A stretch of DNA of 64,000 nucleotides from JAZKHT01 sp040385245 (GCA_040385245.1 JAZKHT010000016.1:21165-85164); one strand, 5' to 3'. Counted from the stretch's first letter, positions 51,416 through 61,109 are shown. Program-made: numbers and translations. The notes: a model not told the origin generated them from the sequence alone.

Positions 51416-53155
51416 CTATTGCTCGGCCGAGATCTTCAGATAGGTGGCATCTATTGACGCGGGATCCGCCGTGAACAGGACGCCGTTCGTTTCTTGGGCA
51501 AGCCGTTTCAGAAGATTGACGTCCGTATCTCCTCCGAACGAGATCACAAACATCTTTGGCCCATCATTCCCTTCGGCCCTGGTCCCAAGGCAAGTCTGGA
51601 ACATCCGTGTTTCAGAAACCTCGTTCTCAGTATCGTCGCCGTCCGACAAAAGGACAATTCCGTAAAGCCGGTTGTCTGATTGTGCCCGATCCTGCGCTTG
51701 TTCCTCGGCGATCAGGCGTGTTGCTTCGCACACCGCACCATGCAGATTGGTGCCGCCGTTCGCGACAAGGGACAAGACACGCTGTGTCGTCGCCTCGCCA
51801 ATTTCTTTGACAGGGGCAATCGGGGCAATTTGGTGCACGCGGTTCGAGAACGTCACCAACCCGACACGATCACGGGGGTCAAGTCGTCGCAAGAAGGCTG
51901 CCGTTGCGGTGGTGGCCGTGCCGATCCGGTTGTCCTGCTGCATGCTGCCCGACGTATCCACGACCAGAACGACGGTCGCTTTCCGCTTTGTGTTCAGGAA
52001 TTGGTCGATGATGGATTCCGACACTTCCGGCGACGGTATTTCAAAATCCGGTACGCTGTCCCGGCTTGCTGCCGGACTGGTGCCATTGTCCAGTGTCAAC
52101 AGTGACCCAATCGGTGTCGCGGCATTCAATGGCCGGATGAAATGGTTGCCCGCCTCGGCCTGAATCGCGTCGGATTTGAGGAACGCGAGGAACAGTTGTG
52201 CAGCCTCGGCCTGTTCGTCACTGACCCAAGCCGCACCGTCAAGGATGCAGTAAGGTTGATCGCTCCAGAAAGTGCCCTCTTCCGGAAAGACGAACGCCAG
52301 CGGCCAGCGCAGATCGTCCTTTCGTTCGATGTTGAATCGCACAGTGCCCTCTTCGAACGCCGAGGTGACATGCAGGAACGAAGGACCAAAACTTGCCATG
52401 TTGTTCAGCAGATCTGTCGTAACCATTCCGTATTTCGCGGTGTTCTGCGCCAAGGCAGCCAATCCACTTTCGACTTGCTCTGCATATATATCGTCCGGCT
52501 TGATGGCCTCGGTCTTGCCGCTGATTGCGTAGATGACCGATGCAAGAAAAAGCAATCCCGCACTTGAATACTGGGGATGCGTGTGGCCAAGCCGCAGACG
52601 TCCCCATTCCGGGTGCCCATAGGACGCCCAACCCTGCGGATCGTTAGCAAGCGCAATCAATTCCGCCCAACTGATCGGGTCTGCGGGCCAGCCCAGCGCC
52701 TCGGCCATGGGGCGCCACATTGCCAAACCGACCGGCGTCAACACGGTGGGATCGCATGTGTTTGTCATCACTGGTGTCGGGTTGTTCCGGTTCCAGCGCT
52801 CATTCAACTGGTCGGCCCATGTCATCTCGCCCGGGCTCCAGACGACAGGTTGAAGCGCTTGGCTCGCGATGCCGAGCATTGACTCGCCCGACAAAACGTT
52901 CTGCACCGTGATTTCGATCCGTTTCCCGGAAGAGGTGCGGATATCGGCGTCTGCAAAAGCGATTTTCGCCGCATCAAGCCAACGCTGCTTTGTCACAGCA
53001 CTGGCTATCGGCAATGGTACGGACTGATCGGAAAGCTGGGGTAGGCCATCGGGAAAGGTTAGGGTCAGGTCCCGCAAACCGACAAAATAGACTGACCCGC
53101 CGACCACCGCTGCACCTGCAATGATCGCAAGGAAGTTTCGGCGCCCTGGACTCAT
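51416..53155 (-). CDS. Substrate-binding protein/VWA domain fusion, membrane-anchored
   Basis: The 579-residue protein has an N-terminal anchor (Arg-Arg-Asn-Phe-Leu-Ala-Ile-Ile-Ala-Gly, residues ~4-25, with Arg-Arg that could be a Tat-like signal). A periplasmic solute-binding-like domain spans ~40-350 (Met-Thr-Asn-Thr-Cys-Asp-Pro, Trp-Ala-Glu-Leu-Ile-Ala-Leu-Ala-Asn-Asp, Gly-His-Thr-His-Pro). A VWA domain spans ~395-575 with an intact MIDAS (Asp-Thr-Ser-Gly-Ser-Met near 402, Gly-Gly-Thr-Asn near 472, Ser-Asp-Gly-Asp-Asp near 512). It is followed directly by the coiled-coil membrane protein. Such fusions are known but lack an established role. Confidence 0.8.
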   Translation of the reverse strand: MSPGRRNFLAIIAGAAVVGGSVYFVGLRDLTLTFPDGLPQLSDQSVPLPIASAVTKQRWLDAAKIAFADADIRTSSGKRIEITVQNVLSGESMLGIASQALQPVVWSPGEMTWADQLNERWNRNNPTPVMTNTCDPTVLTPVGLAMWRPMAEALGWPADPISWAELIALANDPQGWASYGHPEWGRLRLGHTHPQYSSAGLLFLASVIYAISGKTEAIKPDDIYAEQVESGLAALAQNTAKYGMVTTDLLNNMASFGPSFLHVTSAFEEGTVRFNIERKDDLRWPLAFVFPEEGTFWSDQPYCILDGAAWVSDEQAEAAQLFLAFLKSDAIQAEAGNHFIRPLNAATPIGSLLTLDNGTSPAASRDSVPDFEIPSPEVSESIIDQFLNTKRKATVVLVVDTSGSMQQDNRIGTATTATAAFLRRLDPRDRVGLVTFSNRVHQIAPIAPVKEIGEATTQRVLSLVANGGTNLHGAVCEATRLIAEEQAQDRAQSDNRLYGIVLLSDGDDTENEVSETRMFQTCLGTRAEGNDGPKMFVISFGGDTDVNLLKRLAQETNGVLFTADPASIDATYLKISAEQ

Positions 53156-53473
53156 AGCGACCTCGCGCTGGTTCTGACGCAAATTTATATGACGGACCAC
53201 CATTCCGGCAAACGATATTCCACCGGTGCCCCGCTTCTTGATCGCTACAAGTCATTCCCCATTTCGGCAAATGAGATGTCTGGATGGATGTCGTCCCATC
53301 GACGGTTGCCCCACAGATCAGGTCATGCCCGAATACCGCTTTGATCCACGTAGCGGAATTCATTTTAATTCAGCTTGAATCAGCCAGATTTCGTCGGGCC
53401 TTCCTGACCCTGACTACCAGCCTGCCATTATGGATCCATGATCGGCCAACCTGGCCAAAATGGAGGACATAAG
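53156..53473. other. 318-bp intergenic region with no recognised gene
   Basis: This lies between the divergent SBP-VWA operon and the DUF1127 gene and presumably carries both promoters. I see no convincing coding frame. TGGAGGA near 53461 is the ribosome binding site of the DUF1127 gene. Confidence 0.4.
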
Positions 53474-53680
53474 ATGAGCAGCCTAACCCTGAACGTTCCA
53501 ACCTCATCTCACGCCATTTTGATAAAGGTGCGCATGTTTGTTGCGCGCCGACGGGCCGACCGCGACCTTGCTCTGGGTGCGGCACGTCTTGCACAATTGT
53601 CACCGCACCTGCTTGCCGATATCGGGCTAGTGCATGTTGATCCGCGGTTGCAGCCACCGCTTCATTGCGGACGCACTTGA
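53474..53680 (+). CDS. DUF1127-like small protein (68 aa)
   Basis: The 68-residue basic protein ends with the DUF1127 pattern Arg-Leu-Ala-Gln-Leu-Ser-Pro-His-Leu-Leu-Ala-Asp-Ile-Gly-Leu. GGAGGA lies 8 bases before the ATG. Small DUF1127 proteins in alphaproteobacteria have been linked to RNA turnover and nutrient responses. It is 52 bases upstream of a winged-helix/TPR gene. Confidence 0.7.
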   Translation: MSSLTLNVPTSSHAILIKVRMFVARRRADRDLALGAARLAQLSPHLLADIGLVHVDPRLQPPLHCGRT

Positions 53681-53732
53681 CAGGAGGCGCTGTGCGGCTC
53701 AACCCTAAGGTCTTCGCAAAGGGCATCCGGTC

Positions 53733-55250
53733 ATGCAGGATGGCGTTGAACCGATGGTGTTGAATGGGATCCACCTTGATCCCAGAGCCGGAACGCTCAC
53801 CCAAAACGGCGCATTTGTTCCGCTTCGCGCCAGATCGTTTGCGCTGTTATGTCATTTCGCTCGACATGCCGGTCAGGTGCTGACCAAATCTGACTTGCTT
53901 GACCAGATTTGGCCAGACGTCACCGTGACCGAAGATTCCCTGACCCAAGCCGTTCGAGACATTCGCGTGGCACTTGACGATCCGGAAGGCACTCTTCTTT
54001 GCACCGTCCGAGGTCGTGGTTACGTCCTGAAACCAACGGTGACTAAATCACTGAATGCCGCCTCTGTGCGATCTTTGCGGATCGCGGTATTGCCCTTCGC
54101 GGATACTGCTGTAATCGAGGACACAAGACCGCTGATCTCGGCGCTAGTCGACGATATTGCGGGTGGTCTGGCGCGCTTTCGCACCTTGACCGTGATTGCA
54201 CGCGGCTCGGTCGAGGAAGCGTCAAGCGAAATCCGTGATCCGATGGCAATTGCTGCCCGTTTGGGCGCTGACTATCTGGTGCAAGGTACCGCCAGGACCG
54301 GTGCTGCAGGACTGCAACTGCGCCTGACGCTGATAGATGGTCCGGCAGGTGCCTTGGTCTGGAGCGCGAGTTTCGACTGTACCGGCGACAAGTTGTTAAG
54401 CGTCGAAGCTGATGTCACAGGTCGTCTTGTTGCCCACCTCAATGCAGGCATCGAAGAAGAAATCGAAGATCGTAGCGCCCGATTGCCCACATCCAGTCTT
54501 ACCGCTTACGGGCATTTCGCCCGTGGCCGGGGTGCGATGCGCGCGAATGGCCAAGAGGGGATCAAGGTGGCGCGCGACCACCTTGTTGCTGCGGTTGAGG
54601 CAGACCCGGGGTTCGCAGACGCCTGGGCATTGTTGGCTTGGGCCGAAATGGCGCTGCACGATTATCGTATGGCCACACCTGAAGTTATGGAACGCGCACG
54701 CAGCTACGCCCGGCGTGCCGTGGAACTTTCCCCCGGAGAGTCGCTGACAATCAGCACCTTGGGTTATATTCAGGCACTTACCAACGAGTTCGCCGCGGCC
54801 GAAGCAAACATATCCCGTGGGTTGCGGCTGAATCCGTCCAACGTGGATGCCATGATGGACATGGCGACCTTGCTTTTGACGCGGGGACGACCTTCGGAGG
54901 CACTGCTTTGGCTGGACCGGGCTGAAGACGTCAATCCACTGCGATACCTCCACCATGCACAAGCACATCGTGCCGAGGCAATGTATATGCTGGGAAGATA
55001 CGCCGAGGCTGCACAGCAACTGACACTGATCACAGATCTCCCCTCTCGGCGCTGCTTGTGGATGGCCGCTGCTCTCGCCAAGTCTGGCCAAGCGGTGGCG
55101 GCAGGACCGCATCTCGCTGCCTTTGCCAAGGCCTTTCCCGGTCGCGATCCGATCGATGTGGCCCGCCACAGCTATAACTACGAGCATGAGGCGGATAGCG
55201 AGCACTTTCTGGCCGGGATTTATTTGGCGCTCATGGCCGTCTCCGGTTGA
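53733..55250 (+). CDS. CadC-like winged-helix regulator with TolB-like and TPR domains
   Basis: The 505-residue protein has an OmpR-type winged helix at residues ~8-105 (Val-Leu-Thr-Lys-Ser-Asp-Leu-Leu-Asp-Gln-Ile-Trp-Pro-Asp, then Val-Arg-Gly-Arg-Gly-Tyr). A TolB-like domain follows at ~115-240 (Ile-Ala-Val-Leu-Pro-Phe-Ala-Asp, Asp-Tyr-Leu-Val-Gln-Gly-Thr), then TPR-like helices at ~255-500 (Ala-Asp-Ala-Trp-Ala-Leu-Leu-Ala-Trp). No membrane helix or cyclase domain is visible. The ligand is unknown. It is paralogous to the HTH-less protein at 61235-63046. Confidence 0.82.
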   Translation: MQDGVEPMVLNGIHLDPRAGTLTQNGAFVPLRARSFALLCHFARHAGQVLTKSDLLDQIWPDVTVTEDSLTQAVRDIRVALDDPEGTLLCTVRGRGYVLKPTVTKSLNAASVRSLRIAVLPFADTAVIEDTRPLISALVDDIAGGLARFRTLTVIARGSVEEASSEIRDPMAIAARLGADYLVQGTARTGAAGLQLRLTLIDGPAGALVWSASFDCTGDKLLSVEADVTGRLVAHLNAGIEEEIEDRSARLPTSSLTAYGHFARGRGAMRANGQEGIKVARDHLVAAVEADPGFADAWALLAWAEMALHDYRMATPEVMERARSYARRAVELSPGESLTISTLGYIQALTNEFAAAEANISRGLRLNPSNVDAMMDMATLLLTRGRPSEALLWLDRAEDVNPLRYLHHAQAHRAEAMYMLGRYAEAAQQLTLITDLPSRRCLWMAAALAKSGQAVAAGPHLAAFAKAFPGRDPIDVARHSYNYEHEADSEHFLAGIYLALMAVSG

Positions 55251-55377
55251 AATCTTCGGCAGCACACATTGCTGTGACCGCCTGACCGTGCACGGACCGG
55301 CCATTCCGACTGGAGTGCCCCCACTGAAGTGGTCCACCAACTGAGATATGATGATCCATTTTTTGGAGGACCAGAAG

Positions 55378-55656
55378 ATGGCTGGTAAGCGAGAGAAGCC
55401 GGAAGATATTGTGCTGAAGCGGCGGCAGGTAGAGGTGCTGCAGGGTCAGGGCAAGTCGGTGCAGGAGGCGGTTCGTCAGATCGGCGTGCCGGTGCAGACC
55501 TCTTATCGATGGCGCAAAGAGTATGGCGGGATGAACCGCGATCAGCTGATGCGGCTGAAGGAGCTTGAGACCGAGAACCAGCGGCTGCGGCGCGCGGTAT
55601 CGGATCTGACCTTCGACAAGCTGCTCCTGACCGAGGCTGGCAGGGGGCCCTGTTAA
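55378..55656 (+). pseudogene. IS3-family transposase OrfA without OrfB
   Basis: The 92-residue protein has a helix-turn-helix (Ser-Val-Gln-Glu-Ala-Val-Arg-Gln-Ile-Gly-Val ... Tyr-Arg-Trp-Arg-Lys-Glu-Tyr-Gly-Gly) and a leucine zipper with Arg-Leu-Lys-Glu-Leu-Glu-Thr-Glu-Asn, typical of IS3 OrfA. It has a strong GGAGGA ribosome binding site. The catalytic OrfB that should overlap its end is missing; the next gene is unrelated and on the other strand. The element is therefore a remnant. Confidence 0.85.
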
Positions 55657-55706
55657 TGTGACCGCCCCCCGACGGTTGAGATCGAGGTTCGCACCGCAGT
55701 TGACGC

Positions 55707-56639
55707 TTATATCGCCGTCAGATCCGCGCCTTTGAGTTGCAGAATCTCGCGCGCCTCTTCAGGCGTCGCGACCTCCAACCCCATCCCTTCAAGGATCTGA
55801 CGCACACGCGTGACCTGTTGCGCATTGCTCGTTGCAAGCGTTCCGGGTCCGTTCCACAGAGAATCCTCAAGGCCAACACGCACATTGGCACCCATGCTCG
55901 CAGCCATGGCCGCGATCCGCATCTGCGAGGCACCGGCACCCAACACTGACCAGCGATACTGATCGCCGAACAGCCGGTCCGCCGTCCGCTTCATCATCAT
56001 GACGTCTTCGGGATGGGTGCCGATGCCACCCAGAATGCCAAACACCGACTGCACGAACAGGGGTGCCTTTACCAGGCCACGATCGAAGAAATGCTTAAGG
56101 TTGTAGAGATGCGCGATGTCGTAGCATTCGAATTCGAACCGGGTGTTGTTCTCCGAACAGGTGGCAAGTATGTATTCGATGTCCTTGAACGAGTTACGAA
56201 AAACGAGGTCCTTGGTCGCTGCCAGAAACTCCGGCTCCCATGAATGCTTGAACACTTTGTAGCGGTCGAGCATCCCGTAAAGCCCGAAATTGATCGACCC
56301 CATGTTGAGCGAGGCGACTTCGGGCTTGAAATGCGCAGCGGGCATCACGCGCTCTTCGACTTTCATAAAAGGACTACCGCCAGACGTGATGTTGATGACG
56401 GCCGAGGTCTGCTGCTTGATCTGCGGTAGGAACCGGCCAAACGCCTCGATTGTCTGATCGGGTCTGCCGTTCTCTGGGTTGCGTGCGTGCAGGTGGATGA
56501 TGGCGGCACCCGCCTCGGCCGCGCCCACCGCCGCTGCGATGATCTCGTCGGGCGTTATCGGAATGTAGGGCGACATCGACGGTGTGTGAATTGCACCGGT
56601 CACGGCGCAGGATATGATTGCTTTCGCGCTCTTGGCCAT
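55707..56639 (-). CDS. BKACE-family beta-keto acid cleavage enzyme
   Basis: The 310-residue (beta/alpha)8 protein of PF05853 has Ile-Ile-His-Leu-His-Ala-Arg near residue 48 (two zinc-binding His), Ile-Asn-Ile-Thr-Ser-Gly-Gly near 83, a Glu-x-Glu-x-Tyr-Asp segment near 172 and Val-Gly-Leu-Glu-Asp-Ser near 255. BKACEs cleave beta-keto acids with acetyl-CoA. The substrate cannot be read from sequence; carnitine-derived 3-dehydrocarnitine or an amino-keto acid are possible. It lies between two IS remnants and appears intact. Confidence 0.87.
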   Translation of the reverse strand: MAKSAKAIISCAVTGAIHTPSMSPYIPITPDEIIAAAVGAAEAGAAIIHLHARNPENGRPDQTIEAFGRFLPQIKQQTSAVINITSGGSPFMKVEERVMPAAHFKPEVASLNMGSINFGLYGMLDRYKVFKHSWEPEFLAATKDLVFRNSFKDIEYILATCSENNTRFEFECYDIAHLYNLKHFFDRGLVKAPLFVQSVFGILGGIGTHPEDVMMMKRTADRLFGDQYRWSVLGAGASQMRIAAMAASMGANVRVGLEDSLWNGPGTLATSNAQQVTRVRQILEGMGLEVATPEEAREILQLKGADLTAI

Positions 56640-56729
56640 CGGTCCCTCCCAAATATCTACTTATCAATTGATAAATAACGCCGTGCGAAGGTCAACAGTC
56701 AAAGCGGCACTGTCGTGTGTGGACGGCTC

Positions 56730-57065
56730 CGGTTGTTCGACCGTCGAGCGCCGGACGCTCATGGGGGCTGACGGACTGCAGCGTCGGGCGTTCGAGGCTT
56801 CGACCAGATGTTCGTGTTCCCATCGGGAGACCCGCCTTTCCTGCCCTGTGGTGCAGCGGCTCTTGAGGGCGCAGTCCTTGCAAGCGTTTGTCCAATACCG
56901 CCGCATTTGAAGCCCTTGCTGCTCGGTGGTTGTGCGGTGTGTAAGCGCCTGACCGGCCGGGTAGCGGTAGATGTCGGCGTCATGCCCGTACGCGAAGTCA
57001 GCCTTCACGAAATGCCCCCTTCGATCGGGCACCGGACGTATCAGATGGCGGCACGGTTGCAGTGA
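56730..57065 (-). pseudogene. IS1182-type transposase remnant
   Basis: On the minus strand the translation from about 57011 to 56730 has the C-terminal IS1182 hallmarks: Phe-Val-Lys-Ala-Asp-Phe-Ala-Tyr, Tyr-Pro-Ala-Gly-Gln-Ala-Leu-Thr-His-Arg, Cys-Lys-Asp-Cys-Ala-Leu-Lys-Ser-Arg-Cys and Arg-Trp-Glu-His-Glu. The DDE catalytic core and the true end are missing. The fragment abuts the broken 5' end of the hsdR remnant, so its insertion or recombination probably truncated hsdR. Confidence 0.8.
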
Positions 57066-58547
57066 TGCCCACCCGACTTCTTCGACTTCATCATCATCGA
57101 CGAATGCCACCGGGGCGGCGCGAATGACGAAGGCAACTGGCGCGGGATCACGGATTACTTCTCGCCCGCCGTGCAGCTTGGCCTGACTGCCACGCCCCGC
57201 CGCAAGCACAACGCCGACACCTACGCCTATTTCGGCGATCCGGTCCATGTGTACAGCTTGCGCGAAGGGATCGAGGACGGCTTCCTGACGCCCTTCAAGG
57301 TGCGCCAGATGGCAAGCACTATTGATGAATATGTCTGGGATGGGACGGATGAGATCGTCGCAGGCGAGGTGGAGAATGACAAGTACACCGAGGCCGATTT
57401 CAACACCCGCCTGATCATCGAAGAACGCGAACGCAGCCGCGTGGCCGAGTTCATGTCCCAGATCGACCAGCGGCAGAAAACCTTGGTGTTCTGCGCCACG
57501 CAGGACCATGCGCTGCGGGTGCGTGACTACATCAATCAGATCAAAACGAACACCAGCCCGAACTACTGCCACCGCGTTACTGCAGATGATGGCAAGTTAG
57601 GCGAACAGCACCTGCGGGACTTTCAAGACAACGACAAAACCATCCCAACGATCCTGACGACTTCGCAAAAGCTGTCCACCGGGGTGGACGCACGGAACGT
57701 TCGCAACATCGTGCTGATGCGCCCAATCAGGTCGCTGATCGAGTTCAAGCAGATCATCGGACGGGGAACGCGGACCTATGACGGGAAGGACTACTTCACG
57801 ATCTATGACTTCGTAAAGGCGCATGAGAACTTCAACGATCCCGAATGGGACGGCGAACCGATGCCCCCAGAAGGCGAACCGTTACCCCTGTCCGGACCCA
57901 AGCCGGAACCCCCGGCACCGCCAGAGCCGCCCGAAGGTGGCGGTGAAGAAGGCGGGGACCAGCCGAAGCCGAAGCTGATCATCAAGCTGGCAGACGGCAA
58001 GGAACGCACGATCCAGTACATCGCAGCGACCACCTATTGGGGGCCGGACGGGAAGCCGATGACGGCCCAGAAGTTCCTTGAACGCCTGTTCGGCGATCTG
58101 TCCGGCATGATCTCCACCGAGGACGAGTTGCGGAGGCAATGGAGCAATCCTGAATGCCGGGAACACTTCGTCGCCCTGCTGGAACAGCGCGGCTACGATG
58201 CCGACAAGCTTTTCGAAATGCGCCGCCTGATTGACGCCCCGAATAGCGACCTGTTCGATGTGCTCGCCTATATCCGGTTTACCACCCCTCCCAAGACCCG
58301 CGCAGACCGCGCGGAAGCCGCCCGTGGCGACGGTCTGGCATTGGCGGGCGCGAATATGTGGGAGTTTCTTCTTGGCGTCCTGCAAGCCTATGAGGCGCTT
58401 GGCGAGACGGAGTTGGCGACGCGCAAGCTGGGCGATTACCTGACTGCCCGATATGGTACCCTTGCGGATGCCAAAAAAGTGCTGGGCGACGTTCCCGCGA
58501 TCAAGCAAGCCTTCGTTGACGTGCAGCAATCTCTTTACAGGCAATGA
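57066..58547 (+). pseudogene. hsdR: 5'-truncated type I restriction endonuclease subunit HsdR
   Basis: The frame opens right after a stop at 57063 and begins in the middle of the helicase motor: Phe-Ile-Ile-Ile-Asp-Glu-Cys-His (motif II), Leu-Thr-Ala-Thr-Pro (motif III), later Thr-Ser-Gln-Lys-Leu-Ser-Thr-Gly-Val-Asp (motif V) and Gly-Arg-Gly-Thr-Arg (motif VI). A Pro/Gly-rich linker and a C-terminal EcoEI_R_C-type domain follow. The N-terminal endonuclease domain and Walker A are absent, and no hsdM or hsdS is near, so it should be inactive. Confidence 0.85.
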
Positions 58548-58805
58548 ATGACCAAGTTGCTGTAAACGGTCGCTGTGCGCATTCTTCGGGAATTGCCACC
58601 GCAATCGTTTTCATATTGATGGGCTGTTTGATGGGTTTTTGCCCATAACTGCACTTTTATCTTTATAAATCAAGGGTGATTGGCGGAGGGGACGCGACTG
58701 CGATCGAACCTTCTCCAGTATCTAAACTATTAATATTATGTCCTAATTCCACCGTGACGATGTGCTGGCCGACAGAGCAGTCTCTACCGACCAGTCTGTC
58801 TTAGG

Positions 58806-59423
58806 TCACTCGGTCGTCGGTCTGACGGCACCAGCATCTTGGCCTGACGTCGCGATGGGGTGTTCGGGATAACCGGCTGCATTCCACGCAGCCTTCCGGC
58901 CGAACTCCATTTGCAGACGGACGCCATAACCGTCGCTCATACCAAGCAGGGTCTGACGGATCTCTCCCGGTGCATGGGCATAGGCACCGGTGCCGCCGGT
59001 TACGGCACGGACAATTTCAACGTCGGTCTGTGCCAGTTCGGGGCCTTGAGTGATCAGGACGTCACCGTCGTCAAAGACAATGACCTGGCGGGTTATGACG
59101 ACGGTGCCGGTCTGAGTGCGAAAGCCATCGCCCACATAATAGCCATCGCAGGTCCACGTTCCGATGACCTTGTCCGGGAATGCCGGGCTGCCGTCAGGAA
59201 GCGTGCCTTCAATCCCGCCGCCCAGCGTGCCGGCGGGGTACACATAGCCCTGAGTCACAAACGCGTTGCCGTACGCGGGCATGTTGTCGTCGAATACCGG
59301 CGCTTCGTCATAGACAAAGCGCGTGAGGTCCTCAGCGACGTCGAAAGCTGGCAGCACGCCAGCGACGACTGCGTTCGGGACGAAGGCCGTCAAAGCGGCA
59401 AGGGCAAAATTCGTCAGTTTCAT
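58806..59423 (-). CDS. Secreted allene-oxide-cyclase/dirigent-like barrel protein
   Basis: The 205-residue protein has a signal peptide (Leu-Thr-Asn-Phe-Ala-Leu-Ala-Ala-Leu ... Val-Val-Ala-Gly) and a beta-rich domain with Gly-Thr-Trp-Thr-Cys-Asp-Gly, Val-Val-Ile-Thr-Arg-Gln-Val and Ala-Val-Thr-Gly-Gly-Thr-Gly-Ala-Tyr near residue 150, which is characteristic of AOC/dirigent-like barrels. The start at 59423 follows an AGGACA sequence. Its bacterial function is unknown. Confidence 0.72.
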   Translation of the reverse strand: MKLTNFALAALTAFVPNAVVAGVLPAFDVAEDLTRFVYDEAPVFDDNMPAYGNAFVTQGYVYPAGTLGGGIEGTLPDGSPAFPDKVIGTWTCDGYYVGDGFRTQTGTVVITRQVIVFDDGDVLITQGPELAQTDVEIVRAVTGGTGAYAHAPGEIRQTLLGMSDGYGVRLQMEFGRKAAWNAAGYPEHPIATSGQDAGAVRPTTE

Positions 59424-59527
59424 TCCTGTGTCCTTTTGGTTGATGGTTGATGGTGGTCGTTGGTCTGGGCGACCGGGCGAGCAGTGCGAAATCCGTTGGA
59501 AACTGCTGCCGTTTGGCTTGCGGCACC

Positions 59528-59764
59528 TCACAGGAGCAGCGGACCATGGGGATTTTGCGGAAGTCGCTCCACATTGCCGGTGAGCTGATCTCGGCGGAGA
59601 CCAACATCCCGCAACATCCGGTCGTCGAGGATGTCGAGCCTCGCGCGCGTGGCGGCGCGCCTGCGCCGGGACATGAGGAGCGCAAGCCACCGGAAAACGG
59701 ACCGATGACCGGACCTATTCTCGACTTGGGCAACGCCTCCGTGTCTATGATCAGAGCGCATCAT
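59528..59764 (-). CDS. DUF1127-like small protein (78 aa)
   Basis: The 78-residue basic protein contains Arg-Ala-Arg-Leu-Asp-Ile-Leu-Asp-Asp-Arg-Met-Leu-Arg-Asp-Val-Gly-Leu, the DUF1127 helix pattern, near its middle. It follows the TPR gene by 19 bases on the same strand, a pairing like the one at 53474-55250. The N-terminal ~20 residues are uncertain. Confidence 0.62.
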   Translation of the reverse strand: MMRSDHRHGGVAQVENRSGHRSVFRWLALLMSRRRRAATRARLDILDDRMLRDVGLRRDQLTGNVERLPQNPHGPLLL

Positions 59765-59783
59765 TTTGTGTTCCTTTCAGGGA

Positions 59784-61109
59784 TCAGGCTGCCGCCGACA
59801 GCGTGCTGGCGCGACGAACGAAAAGTTGGCTCAGCGGACTTTCGTGGCGCCGGTATGCGCGTTCGCCGGCAAGAGCAGAGGCCATTCGGCCGTCGCCCGA
59901 CCGGATCGCCGCCTCGATAAGCGTTAGGTCGATCACATCGCGCTGTGCATGGCTCCCGCCGAAACGGTGCGCCGACGACCTTATCGGGCGCAGAAGCGCA
60001 ACCGTTCGGGCGTAGTCTCCTTCGCCGAATGCCAGGATGGCGTGGGCGACCGCGTGCCCGACGTCGGAAACGAAGGTCGCGTTGTCCCCAGGTTGTCTGG
60101 CCACCTCCTGCTGCGTCTGGATCACGGCCTTTCCGAGGTCGCGCCGACCGGCACCGACGAATGCCATGACGGCATGCGCGTCGTTGAAGGCGTAGTTGCC
60201 GGCGGTGGCCAGCGGCGCCCAGGCATCGGCCAAGTGCTGCCAGCGTTCCCCCACGTCGATCCCGCGAAGGAGAAGGCGCCAAAGCAGTGCTGAGGCGTCG
60301 ACCATGTCCATCACGACACCCGAGCGCCCGCCCGCCATCTTGTCATCGAACAGTGTCAGCACTGCGTCAGTGTCGCCCAGTTCCAAATGGTAAAGTGCAA
60401 GGTGCCACCAGTTATGAACCTGAAAGAAGCTGTCTCCTGCCCAAGCGTCGTTGCCGCACATCCAAGCAATGCCCTCGGCCTGGCGGTTCTGCATCTCCAT
60501 CACGTGGGCGACTGCATGCTGCGACCAGCCATCCCGTGGCTCCAGCTCGACGCCCTGCCGCCCGCTCGCTTCGGCGCGGACGAAGTCCCCAGTCTCCTCC
60601 AGTCCGAATGCGTGCATTCCGAGAATCGAGTGAAAGCCTGGCATCGAGACGTCCCAGAATGGCAAGGCGCGCGCGATGCGGTCGCGCAGCATCCGCGAAT
60701 GACCGGTGAGAAAGTCCAACTGGTGACCGGCCAAGAGCCCTAGTGCGTCGCGCGGTTCAGCGATTGTCACGTCTTCGAGCACGCGCGCCGCGTCATGCCA
60801 GCGGCCATCGACCAGATGCCCGATCGCGACCGCATGGCCGCGCTCACGCTCGCTGCGGGCATGTCGTAGAGCGTCGGCGTGGGCGGCACGGGCAACCGAC
60901 AGGCCTCCCGGCTCGGTGCCAAGCAGATGCAGCCAGCCGCGCAGCAGATGCGCCATTGCGAAGCCAGGAGCCTCGGCCAGCGCCGCATCGACCCGCGCGA
61001 CCGGATCGCCACGGTAGCACTGCAGCTCGGCGACAGCGGCCTCGTAGTTCTCGATGGCGCGTCCGGTTGCGCCAGTCAGTGTCAGTCCGAGTATGTCCCG
61101 TGGTGTCAT
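59784..61109 (-). CDS. TPR protein of the TTC38 type
   Basis: The 441-residue helical protein resembles tetratricopeptide protein 38 family members. It has repeating helix pairs with Ala-His-Leu-Leu-Arg-Gly-Trp-Leu-His near residue 53, Trp-Ser-Gln-His-Ala-Val-Ala-His-Val-Met-Glu-Met near 190 and His-Asn-Trp-Trp-His-Leu-Ala-Leu-Tyr-His-Leu-Glu near 235. It is divergent from the TolB-like/TPR gene with only 125 bases between. The role is unknown. Confidence 0.78.
   Translation of the reverse strand: MTPRDILGLTLTGATGRAIENYEAAVAELQCYRGDPVARVDAALAEAPGFAMAHLLRGWLHLLGTEPGGLSVARAAHADALRHARSERERGHAVAIGHLVDGRWHDAARVLEDVTIAEPRDALGLLAGHQLDFLTGHSRMLRDRIARALPFWDVSMPGFHSILGMHAFGLEETGDFVRAEASGRQGVELEPRDGWSQHAVAHVMEMQNRQAEGIAWMCGNDAWAGDSFFQVHNWWHLALYHLELGDTDAVLTLFDDKMAGGRSGVVMDMVDASALLWRLLLRGIDVGERWQHLADAWAPLATAGNYAFNDAHAVMAFVGAGRRDLGKAVIQTQQEVARQPGDNATFVSDVGHAVAHAILAFGEGDYARTVALLRPIRSSAHRFGGSHAQRDVIDLTLIEAAIRSGDGRMASALAGERAYRRHESPLSQLFVRRASTLSAAA

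Noticed and set aside
57012..57572. Minus-strand frame antisense to hsdR continuing the IS1182 remnant
   Set aside because: Only the part below about 57011-57065 matches a transposase; the rest mirrors the HsdR coding sequence.
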